A stretch of DNA of 64,000 bases from an uncultured Bacillota bacterium (GTDB taxonomy: Bacteria > Bacillota > Dehalobacteriia > UBA4068 > UBA4997). The stretch covers positions 1 to 64,000 of the forward strand of contig CAQWMM010000004.1 of assembly GCA_948907985.1 (NCBI GenBank), given 5' to 3'. Every line of letters starts with the position of its first letter. The first letter of the stretch is position 1. Shown in pieces: positions 56,495 to 64,000 of the stretch. Below the pieces are notes generated by a model that was not told where the DNA came from, did not search any database, and worked only from the letters and a program-made list of their open reading frames with translations. Made by a program: the position numbers and the translations under genes.

Positions 56495-56748
56495 ACTCAA
56501 AATCTCCTCAATATAACAGAGCTGATTAAATTCTATACAAATAACTTATCAACATAAAAATGGGGATAAAAACCGATATGTCTAACAAATTACTCAAAAA
56601 AATTTATCGCTTATCTATAATACCAAATTTTTTCCACTTTTACAAGGTATTTTTTGTGGAAAAGTATGGAGTTTTTTAAACAACTTGAAAAAAAATTTTT
56701 TGTCTGCTGTTTTGTCAGCTTTTTAGCAAATATTTTAATAATAAGTGC
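56495..56748. other. Probable oriC upstream of dnaA
   Basis: AT-rich with DnaA-box-like sites TTATCAACA (56546-56554), TGGGGATAA (56561-56569) and TGTGGAAAA (56655-56663), long A/T runs, and gene orientation switching here. No gene is seen. Origin function is inferred. Confidence 0.7.
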
Positions 56749-56777
56749 TTGACAAAAGCGGCCGTTTTGTATATGAT
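56749..56777 (+). promoter_or_regulatory. Promoter of rpmH operon
   Basis: TTGACA (56749-56754), 17-base spacer, TATGAT (56772-56777), about 80 bases before rpmH. Confidence 0.75.
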
Positions 56778-56855
56778 ATAATTTGGCTGTTATTTTGAAA
56801 TTTTTACATTAAACAGCGCTGGTCTATGGACTAAATTAGAATGGAGGTATAAATA

Positions 56856-56990
56856 ATGAAAAGAACTTATCAACCTAAAAGACGCGTACACAAAAGAGTG
56901 CATGGTTTTATGGCTCGTATGAGCAGCAAAAACGGCCGTAAAGTTTTAAGCCGCCGCCGGGCTAAAGGGCGCAAATTGCTTTCTGCCTAA
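56856..56990 (+). CDS. rpmH: Ribosomal protein L34
   Basis: 44 residues, highly basic, beginning [20 protein letters not shown] and ending KGRKLLSA. Standard length. ATGGAGG lies before the ATG. First gene of the rpmH-rnpA-yidD-yidC-jag-mnmE block. Confidence 0.97.
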   Translation: MKRTYQPKRRVHKRVHGFMARMSSKNGRKVLSRRRAKGRKLLSA

Positions 56991-57002
56991 AATTTGTTAA
57001 AA

Positions 57003-57440
57003 ATGCTGAAAAAACAGTATCGCTTAAAAAGAAGACAGGACTTTCGTCGGGTTTATCAACATGGCAAAACGCTGAAAAACCGGGCTTTTGTGATATGCTA
57101 TCGCAAGATAGCATATCGTAAGGCAGCATATCAGAAAACGGCGTATCAGAAAGCAGCAGTTAATAATACGGCTTATCAGAAGAAAAACAAGTGCGCAGAA
57201 CAGCCGAAAGCGCGCTTGGGTTTTTCTGTGTCTAAAAAAATCGGCAAAGCAGTAGAGCGTAACCGTGTGCGCCGCAAATTGCGCGAGGCCTGCCGTTTAG
57301 AGTTGGCCGCTTTTGCGCCCGGCTATGATTATGTTCTGATTGCCCGTCAAGGCGCTAAGAATGAAACTGTGGAAGGGCTGCGCCGTTACCTGTTAAAAGC
57401 TTTGCAGGAAGTTAATTTACGGGAAGTTGAAAAAAAATAA
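57003..57440 (+). CDS. rnpA: Ribonuclease P protein component with repeat insertion
   Basis: 145 residues, against about 115-125 for typical RnpA. It starts [20 protein letters not shown] and keeps [27 protein letters not shown], the RNR signature. Between the second strand and this motif is an insertion of five-residue repeats ([28 protein letters not shown] 57096-57185, six 15-base units). It matures tRNA 5' ends with the RNA subunit. Weak ribosome site; probably coupled to rpmH. Confidence 0.94.
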   Translation: MLKKQYRLKRRQDFRRVYQHGKTLKNRAFVICYRKIAYRKAAYQKTAYQKAAVNNTAYQKKNKCAEQPKARLGFSVSKKIGKAVERNRVRRKLREACRLELAAFAPGYDYVLIARQGAKNETVEGLRRYLLKALQEVNLREVEKK

Positions 57441-57489
57441 CCGTGGTACAGACGAAAAACGAATCCGCGGTTCAAAAAAGGCAGAAAAT

Positions 57490-57699
57490 ATGAGCAGGCT
57501 CTTATTAATGTTAATTCGGTTTTATCGCGCGGCAATATCGCCGCTTTTGGGTGCAAATTGTCGTTTTATTCCCACCTGTTCGGCTTATGCTATGCAGGCC
57601 ATCGAAAAATACGGTGCATGGAAAGGCGGCTGGTTAGCTTTGCGCCGCATTTTGCGTTGCCATCCTTTTTGCAAAGGCGGCTATGATCCGGTTCCCTGA
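57490..57699 (+). CDS. yidD: Membrane protein insertion efficiency factor YidD
   Basis: 69 residues, beginning [21 protein letters not shown] with [19 protein letters not shown] and GGYDPVP. It assists YidC. A TTG start at 57427 overlapping rnpA would add 21 charged residues; ATG 57490 gives the normal length. Confidence 0.92.
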   Translation: MSRLLLMLIRFYRAAISPLLGANCRFIPTCSAYAMQAIEKYGAWKGGWLALRRILRCHPFCKGGYDPVP

Positions 57700-57803
57700 A
57701 AGTGAAAAATCAGAAAGTAAAACGAGATAATAAATTTTTGTAGAAAAGTATGTTTGCCAAAATAAAAAATGGCAGTTAAAACGAGAGGATATTATTAAAA
57801 AAT

Positions 57804-58682
57804 ATGTCATTAGAAGTTTTTGTAGCTAACTGTTTAGAGGCTATTTTTAATCTGACGCAAACGCTGGGTTTTCCCAGTTACGCCATAGCGATTTTTGTTA
57901 TTGCTGTTATCATCAGGATGATTTTGCTGCCGCTTAACATTAATCAGCTGCGTTCCAGCGTGGCCATGCAACAGATTCAGCCGCAGGTTCAGGAATTGCA
58001 GGAGCGCTACGCCGCCAATCCGGAGTTAATGAATCAAAAGCTGATGCAGCTGTATCAGGATTATAATATTAATCCGCTTTCCGGCTGCCTGCCAATGTTG
58101 ATTCAATTCCCGATTATGATAGGCCTTTATAACGGGTTAAGGCAGTTTATACCCCTGCACCAGGAATTTTATAAATTTTTATGGATACCGGATCTTGGTC
58201 AGACGGATACCACCTATATTATGGTAATTTTAGTGGCTGGCAGTACCTTTTTGCAGAGTTATATTATAACCGGCAAACCCACCCAGCCAATGCAAAAATA
58301 TATGCTTTTTGCCATGCCCCTGATGATGGGCTGGATGGCGGCTTCTTTTCCGGCCTTTTTGTGTATTTACTGGCTGGGTGTAACCATTGTGGGTATTTTA
58401 CAACAGCTGATTATTAACAAACCAATGCGGGCTAAAATGCAGCAGCGGGCGGAAGAACTGGAAGAAGAAAAACGCCGAAAAAATGAAGAGCGAGCCAACG
58501 GCAAATCCAGAGTCAGCCGCAATCACAACAGAAAAGCCAATAAGGCGGAAAATAGCAGCGGCGAGCCGGCGGTTTCTCTGCAAAAAAATAATAAAGATGA
58601 TAAGGCGAACGCCGAAAAGGCTGAAAACGATGATGAAAATACTGCGGAAACGCCTAAAAAGCGCCGGCGCAGACGCCGCTAA
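57804..58682 (+). CDS. yidC: Membrane protein insertase YidC/SpoIIIJ family
   Basis: 292 residues. About five membrane segments; conserved LPLNINQLRSS with the hydrophilic-groove Arg, MQQIQPQVQELQERYA, NPLSGCLPMLIQFPIMIGLY. The Lys/Asn/Arg-rich tail ends in RRRRR, typical for ribosome binding. No lipobox Cys signal is visible. It inserts and folds membrane proteins, including ATP synthase subunits. Confidence 0.95.
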   Translation: MSLEVFVANCLEAIFNLTQTLGFPSYAIAIFVIAVIIRMILLPLNINQLRSSVAMQQIQPQVQELQERYAANPELMNQKLMQLYQDYNINPLSGCLPMLIQFPIMIGLYNGLRQFIPLHQEFYKFLWIPDLGQTDTTYIMVILVAGSTFLQSYIITGKPTQPMQKYMLFAMPLMMGWMAASFPAFLCIYWLGVTIVGILQQLIINKPMRAKMQQRAEELEEEKRRKNEERANGKSRVSRNHNRKANKAENSSGEPAVSLQKNNKDDKANAEKAENDDENTAETPKKRRRRRR

Positions 58683-58718
58683 AATTGTCTGACAAGATAT
58701 TTGAAAAGAGGATATAAG

Positions 58719-59411
58719 ATGAAGATTATGGAGAAAAAGGTTTTAGAAAAATCTGCAAAAACGGTAGAGGCCGCTATTCAGCTGGCTTTACAGGAAATTG
58801 GCCTTAGCCGCGACGAAGTGGATATTGAGATTGTCGATCCTGGCTCTAAGGGTGTGCTGGGGCTGTTTGGCGGCAAAGATGCGGTTGTTAAGGTCAGTTA
58901 TAACGACCAGGATCGCGGGCGGGACGCGATTGCCTTTTTGCAGCCGATTTTTACGATGCTTAAAGTGGAAGAACAACCCAGCTATACCATCGAGTTTAAA
59001 GAAGAAGATATGCTTTGGATTACATTCTCCGGCCAGGGCCTGGGTTCGGTTATCGGGCGCCGGGGCGAAACCTTGGACGCTTTGCAATATTTAACTAATT
59101 TAGTGGTTAACCGTCAGTTTGAGGAAAAATGCCGTATAGTGCTTGACGTAGAAGGTTATCGGGCCGAGCGCGAAAAAACGCTTACCCATTTAGCCAAAAA
59201 AATGGCGGATAAAGCGCGCCGCAGCGGCCGCGATGTGATGTTGGAGCCAATGAGTCCGCACGAGCGGCGGGTTATCCATATCGCTTTGCAGAACGAGGCT
59301 GGCATTAAAACCGTTAGCGTAGGCGAAGAACCTTACCGTAAGATTATTATTAAATCTCTGCACAGCAACCGCGGCCGTAATCGCAATCGGGAAGAAAGGC
59401 CGCAGTTATAA
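58719..59411 (+). CDS. jag: RNA-binding protein Jag (KhpB)
   Basis: 230 residues. Jag-N domain (MEKKVLEKSAKTVEAAIQLA, GSKGVLGLFGGKDAVV), KH domain (GLGSVIGRRGETLDALQYLT) and R3H domain (MSPHERRVIHIALQNE). ATG 58719 follows AGAGGA. It acts with the YidC gene just upstream; mnmE starts 1 base after its stop. Confidence 0.94.
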   Translation: MKIMEKKVLEKSAKTVEAAIQLALQEIGLSRDEVDIEIVDPGSKGVLGLFGGKDAVVKVSYNDQDRGRDAIAFLQPIFTMLKVEEQPSYTIEFKEEDMLWITFSGQGLGSVIGRRGETLDALQYLTNLVVNRQFEEKCRIVLDVEGYRAEREKTLTHLAKKMADKARRSGRDVMLEPMSPHERRVIHIALQNEAGIKTVSVGEEPYRKIIIKSLHSNRGRNRNREERPQL

Positions 59412-59412
59412 A

Positions 59413-60825
59413 ATGTTGGGCAATACGATTGCTGCAATCGCTACGCCGCCGGGCAATGGAGCCATTGGAATTATCAGAATCAGCGGTCCGGAGGCTTTGG
59501 CGGTGCTGCAAAAGATTTTTTGGCCGGCAGGCGCTTTGTCTGCCGGTCTTTTTAAACCGGAACCGCGCAAATTATATCTCGGGCAGATAAAAAATACCGA
59601 CGGCAGTATCTTAGACCAGTCAATGGCGGTTTATATGCCGGCGCCTCATTCTTATACAGGCGAGGACGTGGCCGAACTGCAATGCCATGGCGGTTATTTG
59701 GTATGTCATGAAGTTCTGGCGGCGGTTTGCCGGGCCGGGGCGCAGCTGGCCGAACCGGGAGAGTTTAGCACGCGTGCTTTTATCAATGGTAAGCTTTCTT
59801 TGGACCAGGCGGAAGCCATAATTGATATTATTGAGGCTAAAAGCGTCGAGGCCTTAAAAATATCAGAACGGCAGCTGGCCGGCAGTCTACAGCAACGGCT
59901 GGATAAATCAGCCGATGCGCTTTTGGATATTTTGGCGCAGTTGGAATTGGCGGTTGATTATCCGGAAGAAACCGATGATCAGGCTTTGCAGCGGCAAATT
60001 TTGCAGGAGCTGACCGCCGTACAGGCCGAAGTACAAAAATTGCTTAATCAGACTAAAAGCGGCCGCTATTTTCGTCAGGGTGCGCTAACGGCCATTGTCG
60101 GCCCCGCTAATGCCGGCAAGTCCACCTTATTGAACGCTCTGCTGCAAGTGGAACGCGCTATTGTAACCTCGCAGGCCGGTACCACCCGCGACACAGTGGA
60201 GGAATATTATTTGCTGGACGGCTTGCCTCTGCGTCTTGTGGATACTGCCGGTATCAGAGAAACTGCCGATTTGGTGGAACAGGCCGGAATTGAGCGCAGC
60301 AAAAAGGCTCTGACTGAAGCGGATTTAGTATTACTGACTTTAGACGTTAGTCAGCCGACGAAAGATTTTTGGTTTGATTTGTTGCTTAACAGCGCCCAAA
60401 AGGAAAATAAACTGTTGGTATTGCTTAATAAAATAGATTTGTTGGCTGATAATCAGCTTTATGAGCAGCGTTTGGCCAAATTAACCGAAATTTGTAGAGA
60501 AAACGCCGTGCCCCTTTTGAAACTTTCGGCTAAAGATAATCAGGGTTTAGATGAGCTTAAACAGGCAATTAGCCGGATTTTGTTGGCCGGACAGCCAAAC
60601 GGCGAACCGATGGCGGCGCTGTTGAACGACCGGCATAAGGCGGCGTTGTTGACGGCGCAGAATATTTTGGAAAGCGCCTTACAAAACGCGTCTTTGGGCT
60701 TTGACGCTGCTATGCTAAGTATTGATGTACAAATGGCCTGGCAAAGTCTGGCAGAAATAGGCGGCAAGGCTGCCTCCGAGGAAATTATTAACCGGGTTTT
60801 CGAGCGTTTTTGCCTGGGTAAATAA
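59413..60825 (+). CDS. mnmE: tRNA modification GTPase MnmE
   Basis: 470 residues. N-terminal folate-binding domain, central G domain ([40 protein letters not shown]) and C-terminal CLGK end. It works with MnmG on tRNA U34. It is followed by a terminator, so the block ends here, and mnmG-rsmG-parAB are on the other side of the origin. Confidence 0.96.
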   Translation: MLGNTIAAIATPPGNGAIGIIRISGPEALAVLQKIFWPAGALSAGLFKPEPRKLYLGQIKNTDGSILDQSMAVYMPAPHSYTGEDVAELQCHGGYLVCHEVLAAVCRAGAQLAEPGEFSTRAFINGKLSLDQAEAIIDIIEAKSVEALKISERQLAGSLQQRLDKSADALLDILAQLELAVDYPEETDDQALQRQILQELTAVQAEVQKLLNQTKSGRYFRQGALTAIVGPANAGKSTLLNALLQVERAIVTSQAGTTRDTVEEYYLLDGLPLRLVDTAGIRETADLVEQAGIERSKKALTEADLVLLTLDVSQPTKDFWFDLLLNSAQKENKLLVLLNKIDLLADNQLYEQRLAKLTEICRENAVPLLKLSAKDNQGLDELKQAISRILLAGQPNGEPMAALLNDRHKAALLTAQNILESALQNASLGFDAAMLSIDVQMAWQSLAEIGGKAASEEIINRVFERFCLGK

Positions 60826-60881
60826 AATTTAACTAAAAAGAGGTTTTATTTTTATCCAAAAAATTTATAAGCTTTATTTTA

Positions 60882-60918
60882 CCGCCGCTTTCATTGAAAA
60901 CGGCGGCCTTTGTTTTTG
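60882..60918 (+). terminator. Terminator after mnmE
   Basis: CCGCCG / CGGCGG (60882-60887 with 60901-60906), then a T-rich run. Confidence 0.8.
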
Positions 60919-60975
60919 TCGCTTTTTTATAATAGACAATTTGTCGTTTTCGTAAGAAACTGTAAATTGTTATGC

Positions 60976-61004
60976 TTGCTATTTAATACATTCTATGATA
61001 TAAT
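60976..61004 (+). promoter_or_regulatory. Promoter of the hybrid histidine kinase
   Basis: TTGCTA (60976-60981), 17-base spacer, TATAAT (60999-61004). Transcription would start almost at the AAAGGAGGG at 61011-61019, leaving almost no leader before it. Confidence 0.65.
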
Positions 61005-61031
61005 TTTTCAAAAGGAGGGAATGGTGCAGTA

Positions 61032-61094
61032 ATGATTCAGCTTGTTGCAATCGGAAAAGTATATTGCGCCAATGCAAATGAAACAGCAAAATAA
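61032..61094 (+). CDS. Possible 20-codon leader peptide overlapping the kinase start
   Basis: Starts MIQLVAIGKV, ends ANETAK. It is the ATG best served by the AAAGGAGGG at 61011-61019. Its stop overlaps the kinase start by about 20 bases in another frame. It may allow coupled translation of the kinase, whose own start has no good ribosome site. Could be chance. Confidence 0.35.
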   Translation: MIQLVAIGKVYCANANETAK

Positions 61095-64000
61095 AATCTG
61101 GTATTCAGCTTTTTATGCAGTTATCATTCTGATTGCGGTTCTGTTGTTGTTTTTTTTCTATACAATGCAGAACAAAATACGTATTCAGGAACAAAACAGA
61201 ATTTATGCTGAAGATTCGGCGCGCCAGACTGTTGAACGTATTGAAAGCGAGTTCAACAATGCTTTGCAGCGTATTCAAAACTGCGCTTATTTGGTCAGCA
61301 ACGGCGGCGGCGTAGACGCTTGCGACGCCCAAATGCTGAAAGATATTGAAAGAAATTCCACTTTTGATAATATTCGTTTCACCAATGCCGACGGCCTGAA
61401 CCTGGCTTCTGACGGCAATACTAACGATAGCTCAGATCGCAGTTATTTCCGGCGCGGTATGAAAGGTGAAAGCGGTATGGAAACAGTGGCCGCCTCCAGA
61501 ATCACCGGCCGGCCGATGATGGTTTTTTTTGCGCCGGTATATAATGGCGCGGAAGTTGCAGGCATTTTTTTGGGGCTTTATTTCTCTGAGGATTATTTGC
61601 GGGAAATTTTATCAGCCACTTATTTTGGCGAACCCGCTGACGTTTTTCTTTGTATGCCGGACGGTACGGTGATTGCCAGCTCGGATAATGACGCTTATGG
61701 TAATAATCTGTTTGGTTCTTTAACGCAAAATGGCGTTATTGATGCGCAAACAGCCGGCGAGGCTCAGGCTGCTTTTGTAAGCGGTAATGATGTGGCGCTT
61801 TTATGTGGCAGCGGCAGCCAAACGGACAATCTTTGCGTTATGCACCTTGACGATTATGATTATGTTCTTGTGCAGGCTTTTCCCAAAAATATCACGCAGG
61901 CGATGGTGAACCGGGCTAACAGGGCAGGTATTATACTGGAAATATGTCTGCTGGTTTTGTTTGTTATTTATATTGTTTGTCTGTTGGTTAAAAGCAGAAA
62001 GCAGCGCAAAGTTCTGGAAAAGGAAAACAAATTAATCGGCGACGTGCTCCAGGGTGTGAATATTCTTTTTTCTTCCCGCTATCTGATTGTGGATTTGGAT
62101 AAAGATCACTACTCCTACATGGCGGGGGTTAAGCCGCTGAATAACAGTATCCCTGAAGAAGGCGTATACAGCACGTTTATTCAGTTTCATTCGGCAGAAA
62201 TTATTGGTGATGAAGACAAAGCGGCTTTTGCTAAATTTGCAGAAATAACGACTATTCGCGAAAATCTCCGCGATAAGGACTTGGATCTTTTGGAATGTCA
62301 TGTTATGCGCGACGGCCAGGAAATTTGGGAACTTCTGCTGCTGGTCTGCTTGGAACGCCGGGAGAACCTGCCGGTTAGAGTTTTATTTGTTCGTCAGGAT
62401 ATTACCGGGCGGGTAAAAAAACGGCACGAACAAACCCAGGCTCTTCAGGACGCTTTAATGCAGGCGCAGCATGCTAACCAGGCTAAAACTACTTTTCTGT
62501 CCAATATGAGCCACGATATCCGCACGCCGATGAACGCGATTATTGGCTTTGCTACTATTGCAGCCAGCCATATGGAGCGCACAGATCAGGTTCGGGATTG
62601 CCTGCAAAAAATTCTTTCTTCCAGCAATCATTTGCTGGGGCTGATTAATGATATTCTGGATATGAGCCGAATTGAAAGCGGTAAACTGCAAATTCATAAT
62701 CAGGAATGTAATATTTCAGAATTGATGCACAATCTGGTGAATATTATCCAGCCGCAGGTTAAGGCCAAACAGATGGAAATGTTCATTGATACCTTTGAGG
62801 TGGTCAATGAGGATATTATTGCCGATCCGCTGAAGTTAAATCAAATTTTTATTAATTTGATGGGTAACGCTGTTAAATATACGCCGGCCGGCGGCACTGT
62901 AACTTTCCGTATTATCCAGAATACCACCTTTAAGCACGGCTGGGGCGATTTTGTTTTTATTATTAAGGATAACGGTATCGGTATGTCGTCAGAATTTGTT
63001 AAACATATTTTTGAACCCTTTGAGCGTGAATCAACAGCTACCAGAAGCGGTATTCAGGGCGCGGGGCTGGGTATGCCGATCACCAAGAGTATTGTTGACC
63101 TTATGGGCGGCGAAATATCTGTTGAAAGCGAGGTTGGCAAAGGCACGACAGTTACGGTGAAACTGCCCTTGCAGTTGCAGGATGTTGAAAAGGCTGCCGA
63201 GCAGATTAAAGAACTGGAGGGACTGCGTTCGCTGGTGGTTGATGATGACTTTAACGTTTGCGATAGCGTCAGCAAAATGCTTAAAAGTATTGGTTTGCGT
63301 TCAGAATGGACCACTTCCGGCCGGGAGGCGGTTTATCGTGCCAAATCGGCCTGCGAGGAGGGCGATCCATACCACACCTATATTATTGATTGGCAGATGC
63401 CGGAAACCAGCGGTTTGGAAACCGCCAAAAAAATTCGCAGTGTGGTTGGTGATGAAGCGCCGATTATCATTTTGACGGCTTATGATTGGACAGATATTGA
63501 AGAAGAGGCCAAAGAGGCCGGGGTTACGGCCTTTTGTGCCAAACCTCTGTTTATGTCGGATTTGAAAGCGGCCTTGCTGGCCGCCAACAATATTGGTAAC
63601 GTTAACCCTGCCGATGCTGCCGAAGTTGTTTGGACGCAGGTTGATTACAGCGGTAAGCGTCTGCTTTTGGTTGAAGACAACGAACTTAATCGGGAGATTG
63701 CCGAGGTAATTCTGGAAGAGGCAGGTTTTGTAATTGAATCCGCTCCTGACGGAACCGACGCGGTAGATATGGTTGAAAAAGCTCCCGAGGGGTATTATGA
63801 CGCAATATTGATGGACGTCCAAATGCCGATTATGAACGGCTATGAGGCAACAAAGGCCATTAGGTCAATGCACCGCAAGGATGTTAAAAATCTGCCGATC
63901 ATTGCCATGACGGCTAACGCCATGGAAGACGACAAGGAAAAGGCCTTGAAAAGCGGTATGAGCGCGCATATTGCCAAACCGCTTGATATTGATTTATTTA
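61072..64000 (+). CDS. Hybrid sensor histidine kinase, truncated by window end
   Basis: At least 976 residues, open at the window end. Numbering from the ATG at 61078: membrane helix about 8-27, an extracytoplasmic Cache-like sensor (about 30-280), second helix about 283-305, a PAS-like segment, then HisKA with His479 (SNMSHDIRTPMNAIIGF), HATPase (NLMGNAVKYTPAGG; DNGIGMS; GAGLGMPITKSIVDLMGG), receiver 1 with Asp771 (IIDWQMPETSG) and receiver 2 with Asp913 (ILMDVQMPIMNG). A further HPt domain may follow beyond the window. ATG 61072 and 61078 are both possible. Signal unknown. Confidence 0.9.
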   Translation, partial: MQMKQQNKIWYSAFYAVIILIAVLLLFFFYTMQNKIRIQEQNRIYAEDSARQTVERIESEFNNALQRIQNCAYLVSNGGGVDACDAQMLKDIERNSTFDNIRFTNADGLNLASDGNTNDSSDRSYFRRGMKGESGMETVAASRITGRPMMVFFAPVYNGAEVAGIFLGLYFSEDYLREILSATYFGEPADVFLCMPDGTVIASSDNDAYGNNLFGSLTQNGVIDAQTAGEAQAAFVSGNDVALLCGSGSQTDNLCVMHLDDYDYVLVQAFPKNITQAMVNRANRAGIILEICLLVLFVIYIVCLLVKSRKQRKVLEKENKLIGDVLQGVNILFSSRYLIVDLDKDHYSYMAGVKPLNNSIPEEGVYSTFIQFHSAEIIGDEDKAAFAKFAEITTIRENLRDKDLDLLECHVMRDGQEIWELLLLVCLERRENLPVRVLFVRQDITGRVKKRHEQTQALQDALMQAQHANQAKTTFLSNMSHDIRTPMNAIIGFATIAASHMERTDQVRDCLQKILSSSNHLLGLINDILDMSRIESGKLQIHNQECNISELMHNLVNIIQPQVKAKQMEMFIDTFEVVNEDIIADPLKLNQIFINLMGNAVKYTPAGGTVTFRIIQNTTFKHGWGDFVFIIKDNGIGMSSEFVKHIFEPFERESTATRSGIQGAGLGMPITKSIVDLMGGEISVESEVGKGTTVTVKLPLQLQDVEKAAEQIKELEGLRSLVVDDDFNVCDSVSKMLKSIGLRSEWTTSGREAVYRAKSACEEGDPYHTYIIDWQMPETSGLETAKKIRSVVGDEAPIIILTAYDWTDIEEEAKEAGVTAFCAKPLFMSDLKAALLAANNIGNVNPADAAEVVWTQVDYSGKRLLLVEDNELNREIAEVILEEAGFVIESAPDGTDAVDMVEKAPEGYYDAILMDVQMPIMNGYEATKAIRSMHRKDVKNLPIIAMTANAMEDDKEKALKSGMSAHIAKPLDIDLF

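Noticed and set aside
57427..57489. yidD start at TTG 57427
   Set aside because: It would add 21 charged residues not found in the family; ATG 57490 gives the standard length.

Overview
The window comes from the origin of replication of a Gram-positive anaerobe, most likely class Clostridia. The grounds are: the dnaA-dnaN-yaaA-recF and rpmH-rnpA-yidD-yidC-jag-mnmE blocks on either side of an oriC-type intergenic region; S-layer proteins with SLH repeats; a SCIFF peptide with its radical SAM maturase, a pair typical of Clostridia; a 2-hydroxyacyl-CoA dehydratase-type system; and an IscR-like Rrf2 regulator. Species cannot be named from the sequence. Genes left of about 56.5 kb are mostly on the minus strand and those right of it on the plus strand, so most are transcribed away from the origin.

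Layout: 0.1-3.0 kb, large SLH surface protein. 3.1-7.5 kb, two-gene acyl-CoA dehydratase/activase-like operon. 8.2-15.4 kb, complete F-type ATP synthase operon (atpI-B-E-F-H-A-G-D-C). 15.6-23.3 kb, ridA with an overlapping coiled-coil gene, a secreted copper-amine-oxidase-N protein with a Cys/His tail, topB, an M18 aminopeptidase, an Rrf2 regulator and glmM. 23.5-23.9 kb, three tRNA genes. 24.1-30.8 kb, a phased cluster of DnaA-box-like sites, sbcDC, a DtxR-family regulator and glnS. 30.9-37.6 kb, AT-rich accessory region with a main S-layer gene flanked by four small loci that look like type I toxin-antitoxin modules. 37.6-42.4 kb, fabK-like, serS, a HAD phosphatase and parB-parA. 42.4-48 kb, rsmG, mnmG, two parS-like sites, ilvN-ilvB. 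48-51 kb, the SCIFF locus, a divergent Cys/Gly/Asn-rich protein and an acidic low-complexity protein. 51.3-60.8 kb, murI, recF, yaaA, dnaN, dnaA, oriC and rpmH to mnmE. 61-64 kb, a hybrid histidine kinase cut off by the window end.

The most interesting material is noncoding or very short. Three tandem units at about 31.9-33.3 kb each carry a 27-30 residue membrane peptide ending in KWL-D/E, a Rho-independent terminator, and a consensus sigma-A promoter pointing back at the terminator. A fourth, unrelated unit at 37.2-37.5 kb has convergent promoters, a 27-residue peptide and a possible 5'-3' long-distance pairing. Several families of intergenic repeats are present, some with compensating stem changes. 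There are also local duplications of gene starts (yaaA, serS leader) and a pentapeptide-repeat insertion in RnpA.

All assignments are from reading the sequence and knowledge of the families; no database search was run.
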